This document shows, piece after piece, positions 10,032 through 16,714 of a stretch of DNA of 64,000 bases (the first letter of the stretch is position 1; each line of letters begins with the position of its first letter). The stretch comes from Paenibacillus pinisoli (GTDB lineage: Bacteria > Bacillota > Bacilli > Paenibacillales > Paenibacillaceae). The stretch lies in the NCBI RefSeq assembly GCF_003605435.1, contig NZ_QXQB01000001.1:372001-436000 (forward strand), in the 5' to 3' direction. The notes below the pieces were generated by a model. It had not been told where the DNA came from. It saw nothing but the letters and a program-made list of their open reading frames with translations, and ran no database searches. Both the position numbers and the translations under genes were made by a program.

Positions 10032-10730
10032 TTAGGCTGTTGTTTGCTCGCCTTGGTTCGCTTCGATGATCGCGTCAGCCATTTTAGCTGTAAGAAGCTT
10101 AACTGCACGGATCGCATCGTCGTTACCAGGGATAACGTAGTCGATTTCGTCCGGATCGCAGTTTGTATCAACGATACCTACGATTGGGATACCCAATTTG
10201 CGAGCTTCAGCAACTGCAATACGCTCTTTGCGCGGGTCGATAACGAACAGCGCGCTTGGCAGGCCTTTCATGCCTTTGATGCCGCCCAAGAATTTCTCCA
10301 GACGTTCTTTCTCCTTGCGAAGAATGATAACTTCTTTCTTCGGAAGAACTTCGAAAGTGCCGTCCTCTTCCCATTTCTCAAGCTGCTTCAGACGGTCGAT
10401 ACGCTTTTGAATCGTTTGGAAATTCGTCAGCGTGCCGCCCAGCCAGCGCTGGTTGATGTAGAAGTTGCCGCAACGCTCTGCTTCTTCTTTCACCGAATCT
10501 TGAGCTTGCTTCTTCGTGCCGACGAACAGCATAGTGCCGCCCTCAGCCGCTACGGATTTAACAAAGTTGTACGCCTCGTCAACTTTCTTAACCGTTTTTT
10601 GCAAGTCGATAATGTAAATGCCGTTTCTTTCTGTGAAGATATAACGATCCATCTTAGGGTTCCAACGACGAGTCTGGTGACCGAAGTGTACCCCAGCTTC
10701 TAGAAGCTGCTTCATGGAGATAACCGCCAT
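10032..10730 (-). CDS. rpsB: 30S ribosomal protein S2
   Basis: Small-subunit ribosomal protein needed for recruiting S1-like factors and for initiation. At 232 residues it matches the family. Signatures: [71 protein letters not shown] and [28 protein letters not shown] lies close upstream of the ATG at 10730. It follows the motility operon on the same strand, as in B. subtilis, and has its own candidate promoter at 10858-10886. Confidence 0.98.
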   Translation of the reverse strand: MAVISMKQLLEAGVHFGHQTRRWNPKMDRYIFTERNGIYIIDLQKTVKKVDEAYNFVKSVAAEGGTMLFVGTKKQAQDSVKEEAERCGNFYINQRWLGGTLTNFQTIQKRIDRLKQLEKWEEDGTFEVLPKKEVIILRKEKERLEKFLGGIKGMKGLPSALFVIDPRKERIAVAEARKLGIPIVGIVDTNCDPDEIDYVIPGNDDAIRAVKLLTAKMADAIIEANQGEQTTA

Positions 10731-10790
10731 TCTTCAACACCTCCTGTTAATGGTTTTTGTGTGTCCCTCCGCCTGATCGCGTCTTCCGAC

Positions 10791-10811
10791 AAAACTTCCG
10801 CCTGGCGAAAG
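10791..10811 (-). promoter_or_regulatory. Hairpin plus T-run in the rpsB leader
   Basis: In the ~120-nt leader between the candidate rpsB promoter and its start, CTTTCGC and GCGGAAG (minus strand; plus 10795-10801 and 10805-10811, one G-T pair) form a 7-bp stem with a CAG loop followed by TTTT. It resembles a weak attenuator. Autoregulation by S2 is a possibility only; I recognise no known leader family. Confidence 0.3.
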
Positions 10812-10857
10812 CACCGTTGTCAGAATTGATCGGCGTGTGTTTTTAACACCGTCATTT

Positions 10858-10886
10858 AATATATCATAGATGAGTTCCCCATGCAA
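10858..10886 (-). promoter_or_regulatory. Candidate sigma-A promoter for rpsB
   Basis: Minus strand: -35 TTGCAT (plus 10881-10886), 17-nt spacer, -10 TATATT (plus 10858-10863). The -10 matches 5 of 6, the -35 only 3 of 6. It lies between the last gene of the motility operon and rpsB. Confidence 0.45.
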
Positions 10887-10918
10887 GAACACTTTGCCAC
10901 TTCCGTATGAGAAAACCA

Positions 10919-11485
10919 TTATTGTGCCGCAAGCCATGCCTCTGCTTCCGATTTGCTGATCGGCTGGCCGGTTACGCCTTTGATCGCCCCGTCAACTCCG
11001 GCTTTCTCCTGAATCAAAAAATAACCGGCTCTCACCTGTTTGTTCCTGGCTTTCATTTGTTTGATGAATTCGGAAGCATCATCGATAATTCCGCTGGCAA
11101 GCAGCAGCTCCGATGTCTCAGTGAGATTGGAGCCTGGCTCTATGCGCACAAGCTTCTGAAGAGGCTCCAGCGCCTCTTCCGTCTCTGAAGCGCCGGCATC
11201 CGCAACCGGAGTCTCGGAAGGCGCCTCGTCCAAGCCAGAGGCCTCAGGAGTCCCCTTGGGCGACGCTTCCGGCGATGCTTCAGGGCCTAAGCCAGTATCA
11301 GCGGAGGTATCGGGTGACGGCTCGCTGCCGGACGGCTCACCTTGCAAGCCGCCTTGCCTTATTTCCTGCTCCCTTTCGATCAGCCTGTTCTGGCTGTTCT
11401 CGCCAAGCGTGAACAAATGCAGCAGCAGCGCTCCTGCAATGATGCCTACGCCAAGCCCCAGCACAAAGGAACGTTTGTTGAACAT
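10919..11485 (-). CDS. Membrane-anchored protein with MltG/YceG LysM-like domain (no catalytic domain)
   Basis: Function not known. The 188-residue protein has one N-terminal membrane helix (about residues 7-27, LGLGVGIIAGALLLHLF), an extracytoplasmic linker rich in S, P, E and T (about 45-105), and a C-terminal domain with the pattern RIEPGSNLTETSELLLASGI, then DDASEFIKQMKARNKQVRAG and YFLIQ. That pattern resembles the LysM-like domain preceding the catalytic domain in endolytic transglycosylase MltG; the catalytic domain is absent. Its start overlaps the upstream stop (TAATG), so the two genes are coupled. It is the last gene of the fla/che operon. A role in local peptidoglycan binding near the flagellum is inference. 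Confidence 0.75.
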   Translation of the reverse strand: MFNKRSFVLGLGVGIIAGALLLHLFTLGENSQNRLIEREQEIRQGGLQGEPSGSEPSPDTSADTGLGPEASPEASPKGTPEASGLDEAPSETPVADAGASETEEALEPLQKLVRIEPGSNLTETSELLLASGIIDDASEFIKQMKARNKQVRAGYFLIQEKAGVDGAIKGVTGQPISKSEAEAWLAAQ

Positions 11486-12066
11486 TAGAGCGTTCCCTCC
11501 TGTTTGGACAAGCCGATGATGAGCTGAACTTCTCCTTTGTTCATGCCGAGCTTCTTCGCGATCGCTTCGATCGACTTCCCTTCCGCATAAAGCCGGAACA
11601 GCTCCGAATAGCGGTCATGAATCGAATTGGGCTTTGGGCTCTGATCCTGAGCTGCGCTCTCCACAACCCCGCTTTGTCCGGCTTGCGGAGCGGATAATGC
11701 ATCCGCTTGACCCGTCATAGCACCAGAGGATGGCTGATCCTCCCGCAAGCGGGCAGCGGCAGGCTTCACAAGCGTCTCCTGAAGCAGCTTCTCCAGCTGC
11801 CCGCAGCGCTCTTCTAATGTAGCAATCCGTTTATCCTTGCTCTCGCCCTCCTGCTTCGCCGCTTGCTGCGACTCTGCAATGAGCTGGATCAGCTGCTCAT
11901 TGTCCTTCTCCATGTTCTCCATGAACTGATCAAGCGCCGTCTCCATATTGCGGACCGACTGAGGAGCCTCAGCGCTCTCCGCTTTCTTTCTCGGCATGGC
12001 GAGGGCGCCTACGGCGACAACTGCTCCAACGAGCACGATATATTGCCATGAATCCATCTGTTGCAT
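11485..12066 (-). CDS. SwrB-like motility protein (DUF6115-type)
   Basis: A 193-residue protein with an N-terminal membrane helix (YIVLVGAVVAVGALAM, residues 9-24), a charged, probably coiled-coil stretch (about 38-95), a low-complexity linker and a C-terminal helix-turn-helix-like module (LYAEGKSIEAIAKKLGMNKG followed by EVQLIIGL). In B. subtilis swrB sits at the same place, between sigD and rpsB, with the same anchor-coil-HTH layout; SwrB promotes assembly of the flagellar export gate/basal body. Assignment rests on position and architecture, not on close sequence identity. The start at 12066 has GAGG only 4 nt upstream; the ATG three codons later is possible. Confidence 0.65.
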   Translation of the reverse strand: MQQMDSWQYIVLVGAVVAVGALAMPRKKAESAEAPQSVRNMETALDQFMENMEKDNEQLIQLIAESQQAAKQEGESKDKRIATLEERCGQLEKLLQETLVKPAAARLREDQPSSGAMTGQADALSAPQAGQSGVVESAAQDQSPKPNSIHDRYSELFRLYAEGKSIEAIAKKLGMNKGEVQLIIGLSKQEGTL

Positions 12067-12092
12067 CCCGCCTCTTTGCTTATACTGCTGAT

Positions 12093-12419
12093 CTACAGCT
12101 TGATATCCAGATGATGCCCTTTGTACGGATGCACTGGCGGCTCGTCAGAAGCCGTCTCCTCTTCTGTACCGTCCGTTTTTTTGCGCGCCCCCCGCTTATG
12201 TCCGGTATCATTCGCCCCATCCTGATCGGGGCGAACTTGAGGCTTCGAGGACTGCTCGATCGCTGTATTCTGGTTGCGCATTTCTTCCGTTTGCTTCGAT
12301 GTCTGATTCGCCAAAATATTCTGCTCCGCTTGAGGCCTCTGAGCTGCCTGCTGCTGCATGCCGCTGAATTCCTGCGTACGCGGAACCGACATTTGAAGAT
12401 CCAATGGCTTAAAGGTCAT
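12093..12419 (-). CDS. Small hydrophilic protein of the fla/che operon
   Basis: Function unknown. 108 residues, no membrane segment, rich in Q, E, K and D, probably disordered apart from an N-terminal motif FKPLDLQMSVPRTQEFS. As I recall, small proteins starting with this P-x-D-L-Q...PRTQE pattern recur beside DUF342 genes in motility operons of Clostridia and Paenibacillaceae. GGGAGGTG lies 8 nt upstream of the ATG, a strong ribosome binding site that supports expression. It lies between fapA and the SwrB-like gene. Confidence 0.7.
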   Translation of the reverse strand: MTFKPLDLQMSVPRTQEFSGMQQQAAQRPQAEQNILANQTSKQTEEMRNQNTAIEQSSKPQVRPDQDGANDTGHKRGARKKTDGTEEETASDEPPVHPYKGHHLDIKL

Positions 12420-12458
12420 GCCAACCGCACCTCCCGCTCGTTAGACTTAACCGTCTTG

Positions 12459-13865
12459 TTATGGGTGAAAGGGAACCATTGCGATATCGCCTTCCATTAG
12501 GCGGAAGGAAACGCGCTGAGCGCTGTCTTTTACAAACTTGGTGTAACGGCCAATGACGATTTTGGTGCCGCCGTAAGCGGTTCCGCTTACATTTATTTTG
12601 GAACGATTCGTGTCCTCAAGCGTCTTCTCGATCTCCAGCATGCGCGCTTTCGACTCGTCAATCAATGCGCTCGTCTGCCGCTTGGTCGCATTAAGCTTGG
12701 CGCGAAGCTCCATCCGGTCAGCCGTCAGCTGGCCTGCAGCGGCCATCTGATCCAGGATAACCAGCGCCTTCTCCGTCTTTTCGTTGCTTTCAAAGGATTG
12801 CTTAATTGTGGCGCGAAGCTCAACCAGTTCCTCGCGCAGCTGCGGATTTACCCCAACCTCGATTGCTGTAGCCGTGGACATGGCGTTGCCGATTGTACGC
12901 GCGACAACTTGTTCCCCCGCCTGTATGATGCCTCCGACGATTAGCCCTTTTGCTCCGGAACAAATGACATTTTTGCCCGCCTTAACGGTTGAATGCATGA
13001 TGCTCTGCGAGACGACAACATCTTCTCCAGCGTATACATGCCCGTCTTGTATGAAGGAGCTGCGAACATTCCGCCCTGCTTTGACATGTCCCTTGTTGCT
13101 TGCCATAATGCCGCTGGTGATCTCGATCGATCCGTCCGACTCCAGCTCCGCGCCTTCTACGCCGCCAACCACGCGGATGTCCCCCGACGCTCTTATCCGG
13201 AAACCTGTCAACACATTGCCGCGGATGACGACTGTTCCGACAAAGTCAATATTGCCGATGCTGTAATCCACATCGCCGTTGACTTCATATACGGGAAATA
13301 CGTTGATTTTCCCTTTATCCGTAAGAGTAATGAGTCCGTCAATTGCTGCATAGAGCGCTTTCTCGCCATTCTGCACGACGTTTTTCCCGATTTTGAAGCG
13401 GGCTTTCTTGCCGAACTTGGGCGGAATGACTTCACCGGTCACCATTGTGCCCGAGGAACCGGACGTCGGCTCGACAAGCTCGGCTATCAATTGGCCGCGC
13501 GTGACATTTTTAAGCCTGTTCACTTCCTTGAAGTCCACTTTGCCGTCCTGGTCCTCGGCGGGCTTATGCTGATTTCTGTCTTCCATGTCATAGACGAACC
13601 GTACTGCTCCATCCTTCCCTTCGCCGGGAGCCTCACCTTGCGCAATCAAGGTCTGCTCTCTGCAATAGGCTAGCGGATTTCTGCATATTTGATCCAGCAC
13701 ATCGATTCGGAGTCCATGGACAACACCCTTGCTGCGCACATACTGCTCTAAATCTGATGACCCACATACAAAATCTTCCGTAATCCGACTAAATGTTAGG
13801 AAGGCAGACAGCTTGTCAGCTGATGTCTGGATGCGCAGGTATGAATCTAATTGAATATTGTCCAC
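12459..13865 (-). CDS. fapA: FapA (DUF342) family protein
   Basis: A 468-residue DUF342/FapA protein. The N-terminal part carries the FapA domain. The middle (about 165-330) is a repetitive right-handed beta-helix pattern of short glycine-rich strands, for example GTVVIRGNVLTGFRIRASGD and the GHVKAGRNVRSSFIQDGHVY stretch. A coiled coil follows at about 340-430, then a short beta-rich end. DUF342 proteins are described as polymer-forming or flagellar-assembly-related and often lie beside flagellar genes. The start is GTG at 13865 with GGAGGG 6 nt upstream. It lies 15 nt after sigD. Its mechanism is not established. Confidence 0.85.
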   Translation of the reverse strand: MDNIQLDSYLRIQTSADKLSAFLTFSRITEDFVCGSSDLEQYVRSKGVVHGLRIDVLDQICRNPLAYCREQTLIAQGEAPGEGKDGAVRFVYDMEDRNQHKPAEDQDGKVDFKEVNRLKNVTRGQLIAELVEPTSGSSGTMVTGEVIPPKFGKKARFKIGKNVVQNGEKALYAAIDGLITLTDKGKINVFPVYEVNGDVDYSIGNIDFVGTVVIRGNVLTGFRIRASGDIRVVGGVEGAELESDGSIEITSGIMASNKGHVKAGRNVRSSFIQDGHVYAGEDVVVSQSIMHSTVKAGKNVICSGAKGLIVGGIIQAGEQVVARTIGNAMSTATAIEVGVNPQLREELVELRATIKQSFESNEKTEKALVILDQMAAAGQLTADRMELRAKLNATKRQTSALIDESKARMLEIEKTLEDTNRSKINVSGTAYGGTKIVIGRYTKFVKDSAQRVSFRLMEGDIAMVPFHP

Positions 13866-13880
13866 CTTGGTCCCTCCTCT

Positions 13881-14666
13881 CTAATGCTGCATAAGTTGAT
13901 CTTTATGTTTAGCCAATGCTCCGCGCAATCTTAGAATAGCCTTGGAGTGGAGCTGGGAAATTCGCGATGGGGATAGCGACATCACTTCTGCGATTTCGCT
14001 TAACGACAATTCTTCGTAATAAAACAGCGATACTACCGTTCTTTCCTTCTCTGTCAATCTCTCAATGCCTTTGACCAGCGACTCTTTCAAATAAAACTCA
14101 TGCACTTTGTAATCCGGATTTTTCGCTTTGTCATCGACTAGCAATGACATGCGAGTCTCTGATTCTTCTTCGCGAATCGGATCCTCTAGCGAGCAGATCG
14201 TAGCTACGGAAATGTCCTGGAGCATATTGGTGAACTCTTTTTCGGATACTTGCAAATACGTGCTGACCTCCAGATCCGTAACCGAGCGCATGTACTGCTG
14301 CTCCAGATGCTGATACGCCTCCTCGACCCGCTTCGCCTTCTCGCGGACGGAACGAGGCACCCAGTCGCCTTGGCGCAGGCCGTCAATAATCGCTCCTCTT
14401 ATACGCCATGAAGCGTACGTCTCGAATTGCAGCCCGCGCAAATAATCGAACTTTTCGATTGCGTCAATAAGACCCATGACACCGTTGCTGGCAAGATCGT
14501 CCTTTATAACGTTCTTGGGCAAACCGATTGCCATGCGGTTCGTTACATATTCGACCAGCGGCAGATACGTTTCAATCAATGCCTTCTTCGCTTCAAGATC
14601 ACCATGTTCTTTCCAAGCTTGCCACATCTGGATGTTAGTCAAATGAGGCGTCTTCAGCTCAGCCAT
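13881..14666 (-). CDS. sigD: RNA polymerase sigma factor SigD/FliA (sigma-28)
   Basis: Directs transcription of late flagellar, chemotaxis and autolysin genes. The 261-residue protein has the sigma-70 regions 2 (YLPLVEYVTNRMAIGLPKN, GVMGLIDAIEKFDYLRGLQF and ETYASWRIRGAIIDGLRQGD), 3 (VPRSVREKAKRVEEAYQHLE) and 4 (LTEKERTVVSLFYYEELSLS followed by EIAEVMSLSPSRISQLHSKA). These match the FliA/WhiG subfamily. It sits near the end of the fla/che operon, as sigD does in B. subtilis, so its level would depend on transcription reaching the distal end. The anti-sigma factor gene flgM is not in the window. Confidence 0.97.
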   Translation of the reverse strand: MAELKTPHLTNIQMWQAWKEHGDLEAKKALIETYLPLVEYVTNRMAIGLPKNVIKDDLASNGVMGLIDAIEKFDYLRGLQFETYASWRIRGAIIDGLRQGDWVPRSVREKAKRVEEAYQHLEQQYMRSVTDLEVSTYLQVSEKEFTNMLQDISVATICSLEDPIREEESETRMSLLVDDKAKNPDYKVHEFYLKESLVKGIERLTEKERTVVSLFYYEELSLSEIAEVMSLSPSRISQLHSKAILRLRGALAKHKDQLMQH

Positions 14667-14673
14667 CGTCGAC

Positions 14674-15126
14674 TCACTCTCCTGTCAGGTGACGTAATGC
14701 CTTAGCCATCTCTTCTGGTTGTTTATTCGCAGCAGATACGAATTGCGGAGGCGTAAGCGGCTGGAATCCGGCTTCCGCACCTTCGGTTGCGGCTCCCTTC
14801 ATCTCTGGCTGCTCCTCCGCAGAAGCTGCTCCTTGCATTTGCGCCTTAAGCAGTTCGTTCAGATCCTCGCCCTCATCCGGGGTTGTCACATCCAGCGAAT
14901 GGCCTTTTGCTTCGTCGCTCTCCTGCGGCTCTCCAATCATCGCAGGAGGCTTTAATATAGCTGCAAACATATAACGGGCCGGATAAGCCAATACGAAAAA
15001 TGTGACAAACGCATAAAGACTTCTAAGCATGATCACGGATAACGGATTGTTGCCGATGGAGAAGAGAACCGTCAGAACCACACCCGTTATGCCGAATACC
15101 ACATTCCATCGCCAAGTACCTTGCAT
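14674..15126 (-). CDS. Small membrane protein between cheD and sigD
   Basis: Not a family I recognise. 150 residues, two predicted membrane helices (about residues 9-25 and 33-58), then a ~90-residue acidic, Ala/Glu/Pro-rich cytoplasmic tail. The last residues read ANKQPEEMAKALRHLTGE, similar to the C-terminus of FliF in this window (KRKPDEFVNLLRTWLVDE), which is the known FliG-binding segment. It starts 1 nt after the cheD stop and ends 7 nt before sigD, so it is embedded in the operon. A link with FliG or the C ring is a hypothesis only. Confidence 0.7.
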   Translation of the reverse strand: MQGTWRWNVVFGITGVVLTVLFSIGNNPLSVIMLRSLYAFVTFFVLAYPARYMFAAILKPPAMIGEPQESDEAKGHSLDVTTPDEGEDLNELLKAQMQGAASAEEQPEMKGAATEGAEAGFQPLTPPQFVSAANKQPEEMAKALRHLTGE

Positions 15127-15127
15127 C

Positions 15128-15619
15128 TTAAATCTCCTTTACGCCATGCTGCACGCTTCTGATGACCAATATTCCTTTGTAGCTGTCAAATTCAACCGTT
15201 CGGCCGTAGTTGCCTCCCGTATCCGCAGACAGGATAGGAATGCGATAGCGCCCTAGAATAGCGGTGCAAGACTCCACGTTGCGCGGCCCGATACGAAGCG
15301 TGTCGGAGCCGCCAAGCGCAAACATCTGGGCTCCGCCCGCCATCTTGGCTTCAAGCCGGGTTAAGCGTGCTCCCGCAGCCTGCATTCTCTCCAGAAGCTC
15401 CGGTATAGCCGTATCCGCATATTTCGCCAGATTGATCTGCGATTCGCGGGCAATGTCCGAAGAAGGGAGCATTACATGCGCCATGCCGGCAACTCTGCAC
15501 TGGGGATCGAACAGCGTCAGACCGACGCAGGAACCGAGTCCCGTTGTTTTAAGAACGGCACCTTCTATTGCAATATTCAGATCGGCCATGCCTACCTTCA
15601 CCAACGTTTGCCCTGTCAT
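15128..15619 (-). CDS. cheD: Chemoreceptor glutamine deamidase CheD
   Basis: Deamidates glutamines on methyl-accepting chemotaxis proteins and binds CheC, raising its phosphatase activity. The 163-residue protein has the catalytic cysteine in TTGLGSCVGL (about Cys31), the histidine in VAGMAHVMLP and the conserved KMAGGAQMF and IGPRNVE segments. Its ATG overlaps the cheC stop by 4 nt (ATGA), so the partner proteins CheC and CheD are translationally coupled. Confidence 0.96.
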   Translation of the reverse strand: MTGQTLVKVGMADLNIAIEGAVLKTTGLGSCVGLTLFDPQCRVAGMAHVMLPSSDIARESQINLAKYADTAIPELLERMQAAGARLTRLEAKMAGGAQMFALGGSDTLRIGPRNVESCTAILGRYRIPILSADTGGNYGRTVEFDSYKGILVIRSVQHGVKEI

Positions 15620-16236
15620 CCCAAGTCGACTCCCAATGCCTTGAAAATTTTGTTGAACGATTCCGGATCAGGGATCAGGAAGAAATGCCCCTCCAGCGAT
15701 TGCCGATCCTCCAGAAATGTGGTCTCGATCAATAAGGCGGAGTCACCCATCTCCCCGTACTGCATTAAGCCGTAGCTCAGGATTGCGCCTGCCATGTCAT
15801 GTGCGATAGCAGGTACGGACGGCACCATCGGCAGCTGGGTGAAATCGGCTAGCGAGGATAAGTAGGATCCCGCCAGAATGTTGCCGATCTCGCATAAGGC
15901 GGACAGCTCCATCTCCGAGTAGCCGACCTCTTCCTGATGATTCATCGACAGCAGCTGGTTCAGCATGCGCTTCGCCGATTGTTCCTCAATGATAAAGAAC
16001 ATATTGCCGGGTGCTTCGCCCTCGACCCTTAAGAAAACAGCAAGCACGATCTGCTCGGCTCCGCCGACGCGCTCCGCCACTTCCTCGAACGGCAGCAGGC
16101 TGACCTTCGGCACCGCCATATCGACAGGTTTGTTGAGCAGCTTGGACAATGCGGTTGCCGCATTGCCCGCTCCGATATTGCCGACTTCCTTCAGCACATC
16201 CATTTCAAATGCTTTGAATGATTCGAATAACGGCAC
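15616..16236 (-). CDS. cheC: CheY-P phosphatase CheC
   Basis: Dephosphorylates CheY-P and takes part in adaptation with CheD. 206 residues with two CheC/CheX/FliY phosphatase motifs: DVLKEVGNIGAGNAATALSK near residue 15 and ELSALCEIGNILAGSYLSSL near 110, each with the E-x-x-N catalytic pair. The start is GTG at 16236 with GAGGT 7 nt upstream; it lies 3 nt after cheW, with the ribosome binding site inside the cheW end. Confidence 0.96.
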   Translation of the reverse strand: MPLFESFKAFEMDVLKEVGNIGAGNAATALSKLLNKPVDMAVPKVSLLPFEEVAERVGGAEQIVLAVFLRVEGEAPGNMFFIIEEQSAKRMLNQLLSMNHQEEVGYSEMELSALCEIGNILAGSYLSSLADFTQLPMVPSVPAIAHDMAGAILSYGLMQYGEMGDSALLIETTFLEDRQSLEGHFFLIPDPESFNKIFKALGVDLG

Positions 16237-16239
16237 AGG

Positions 16240-16701
16240 TTATACCTCAAGCTGCTCTAGCTGAATAATTTCGTTTTTGTTGAGCACTTCCGAAAGGTTC
16301 AGCATAATAAGCAAGCGTCCTTCCCCCAGCTTGGCAATGCCGCGTAGATACTTCGCTTTAATGCCCCCGACAATTTCCGGCGGCGAATCGATTGTATCCG
16401 TGTCGATATCGATAACATCATTGGCCGAATCGACGATAAAGCCGACCTCCAGGTCGCCAACGGCAACAACAATGATACGGGAGTGCTCGGTGTGCTCCGT
16501 CTCGGACAGGTTGAATCTGCCTCTCAGATCGATAACGGGAACGACGACACCGCGCAGATTGATGACTCCTTTAATGAAGGTTGCAGTCTTCGGGACGCGA
16601 GTAATGGGCGACAATCTCTCGATTGTGCGTACTTTGTCTACTTCAATCCCATACTCCTCCTTGCCAAGCGCGAACACGATAACCTTTAATTCTTCTCCCA
16701 T
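16240..16701 (-). CDS. cheW: Chemotaxis coupling protein CheW
   Basis: Adaptor linking chemoreceptors to the CheA kinase. A single CheW domain fills the 153 residues: KVIVFALGKEEYGIEVDKVR, RVPKTATFIKGVINLRGVVV, PVIDLRGRF and GFIVDSANDVIDI. Length is typical. It lies 13 nt after cheA and is followed directly by cheC, the B. subtilis order cheB-cheA-cheW-cheC-cheD. Confidence 0.97.
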   Translation of the reverse strand: MGEELKVIVFALGKEEYGIEVDKVRTIERLSPITRVPKTATFIKGVINLRGVVVPVIDLRGRFNLSETEHTEHSRIIVVAVGDLEVGFIVDSANDVIDIDTDTIDSPPEIVGGIKAKYLRGIAKLGEGRLLIMLNLSEVLNKNEIIQLEQLEV

Positions 16702-16714
16702 CGAAAACCCCTCC

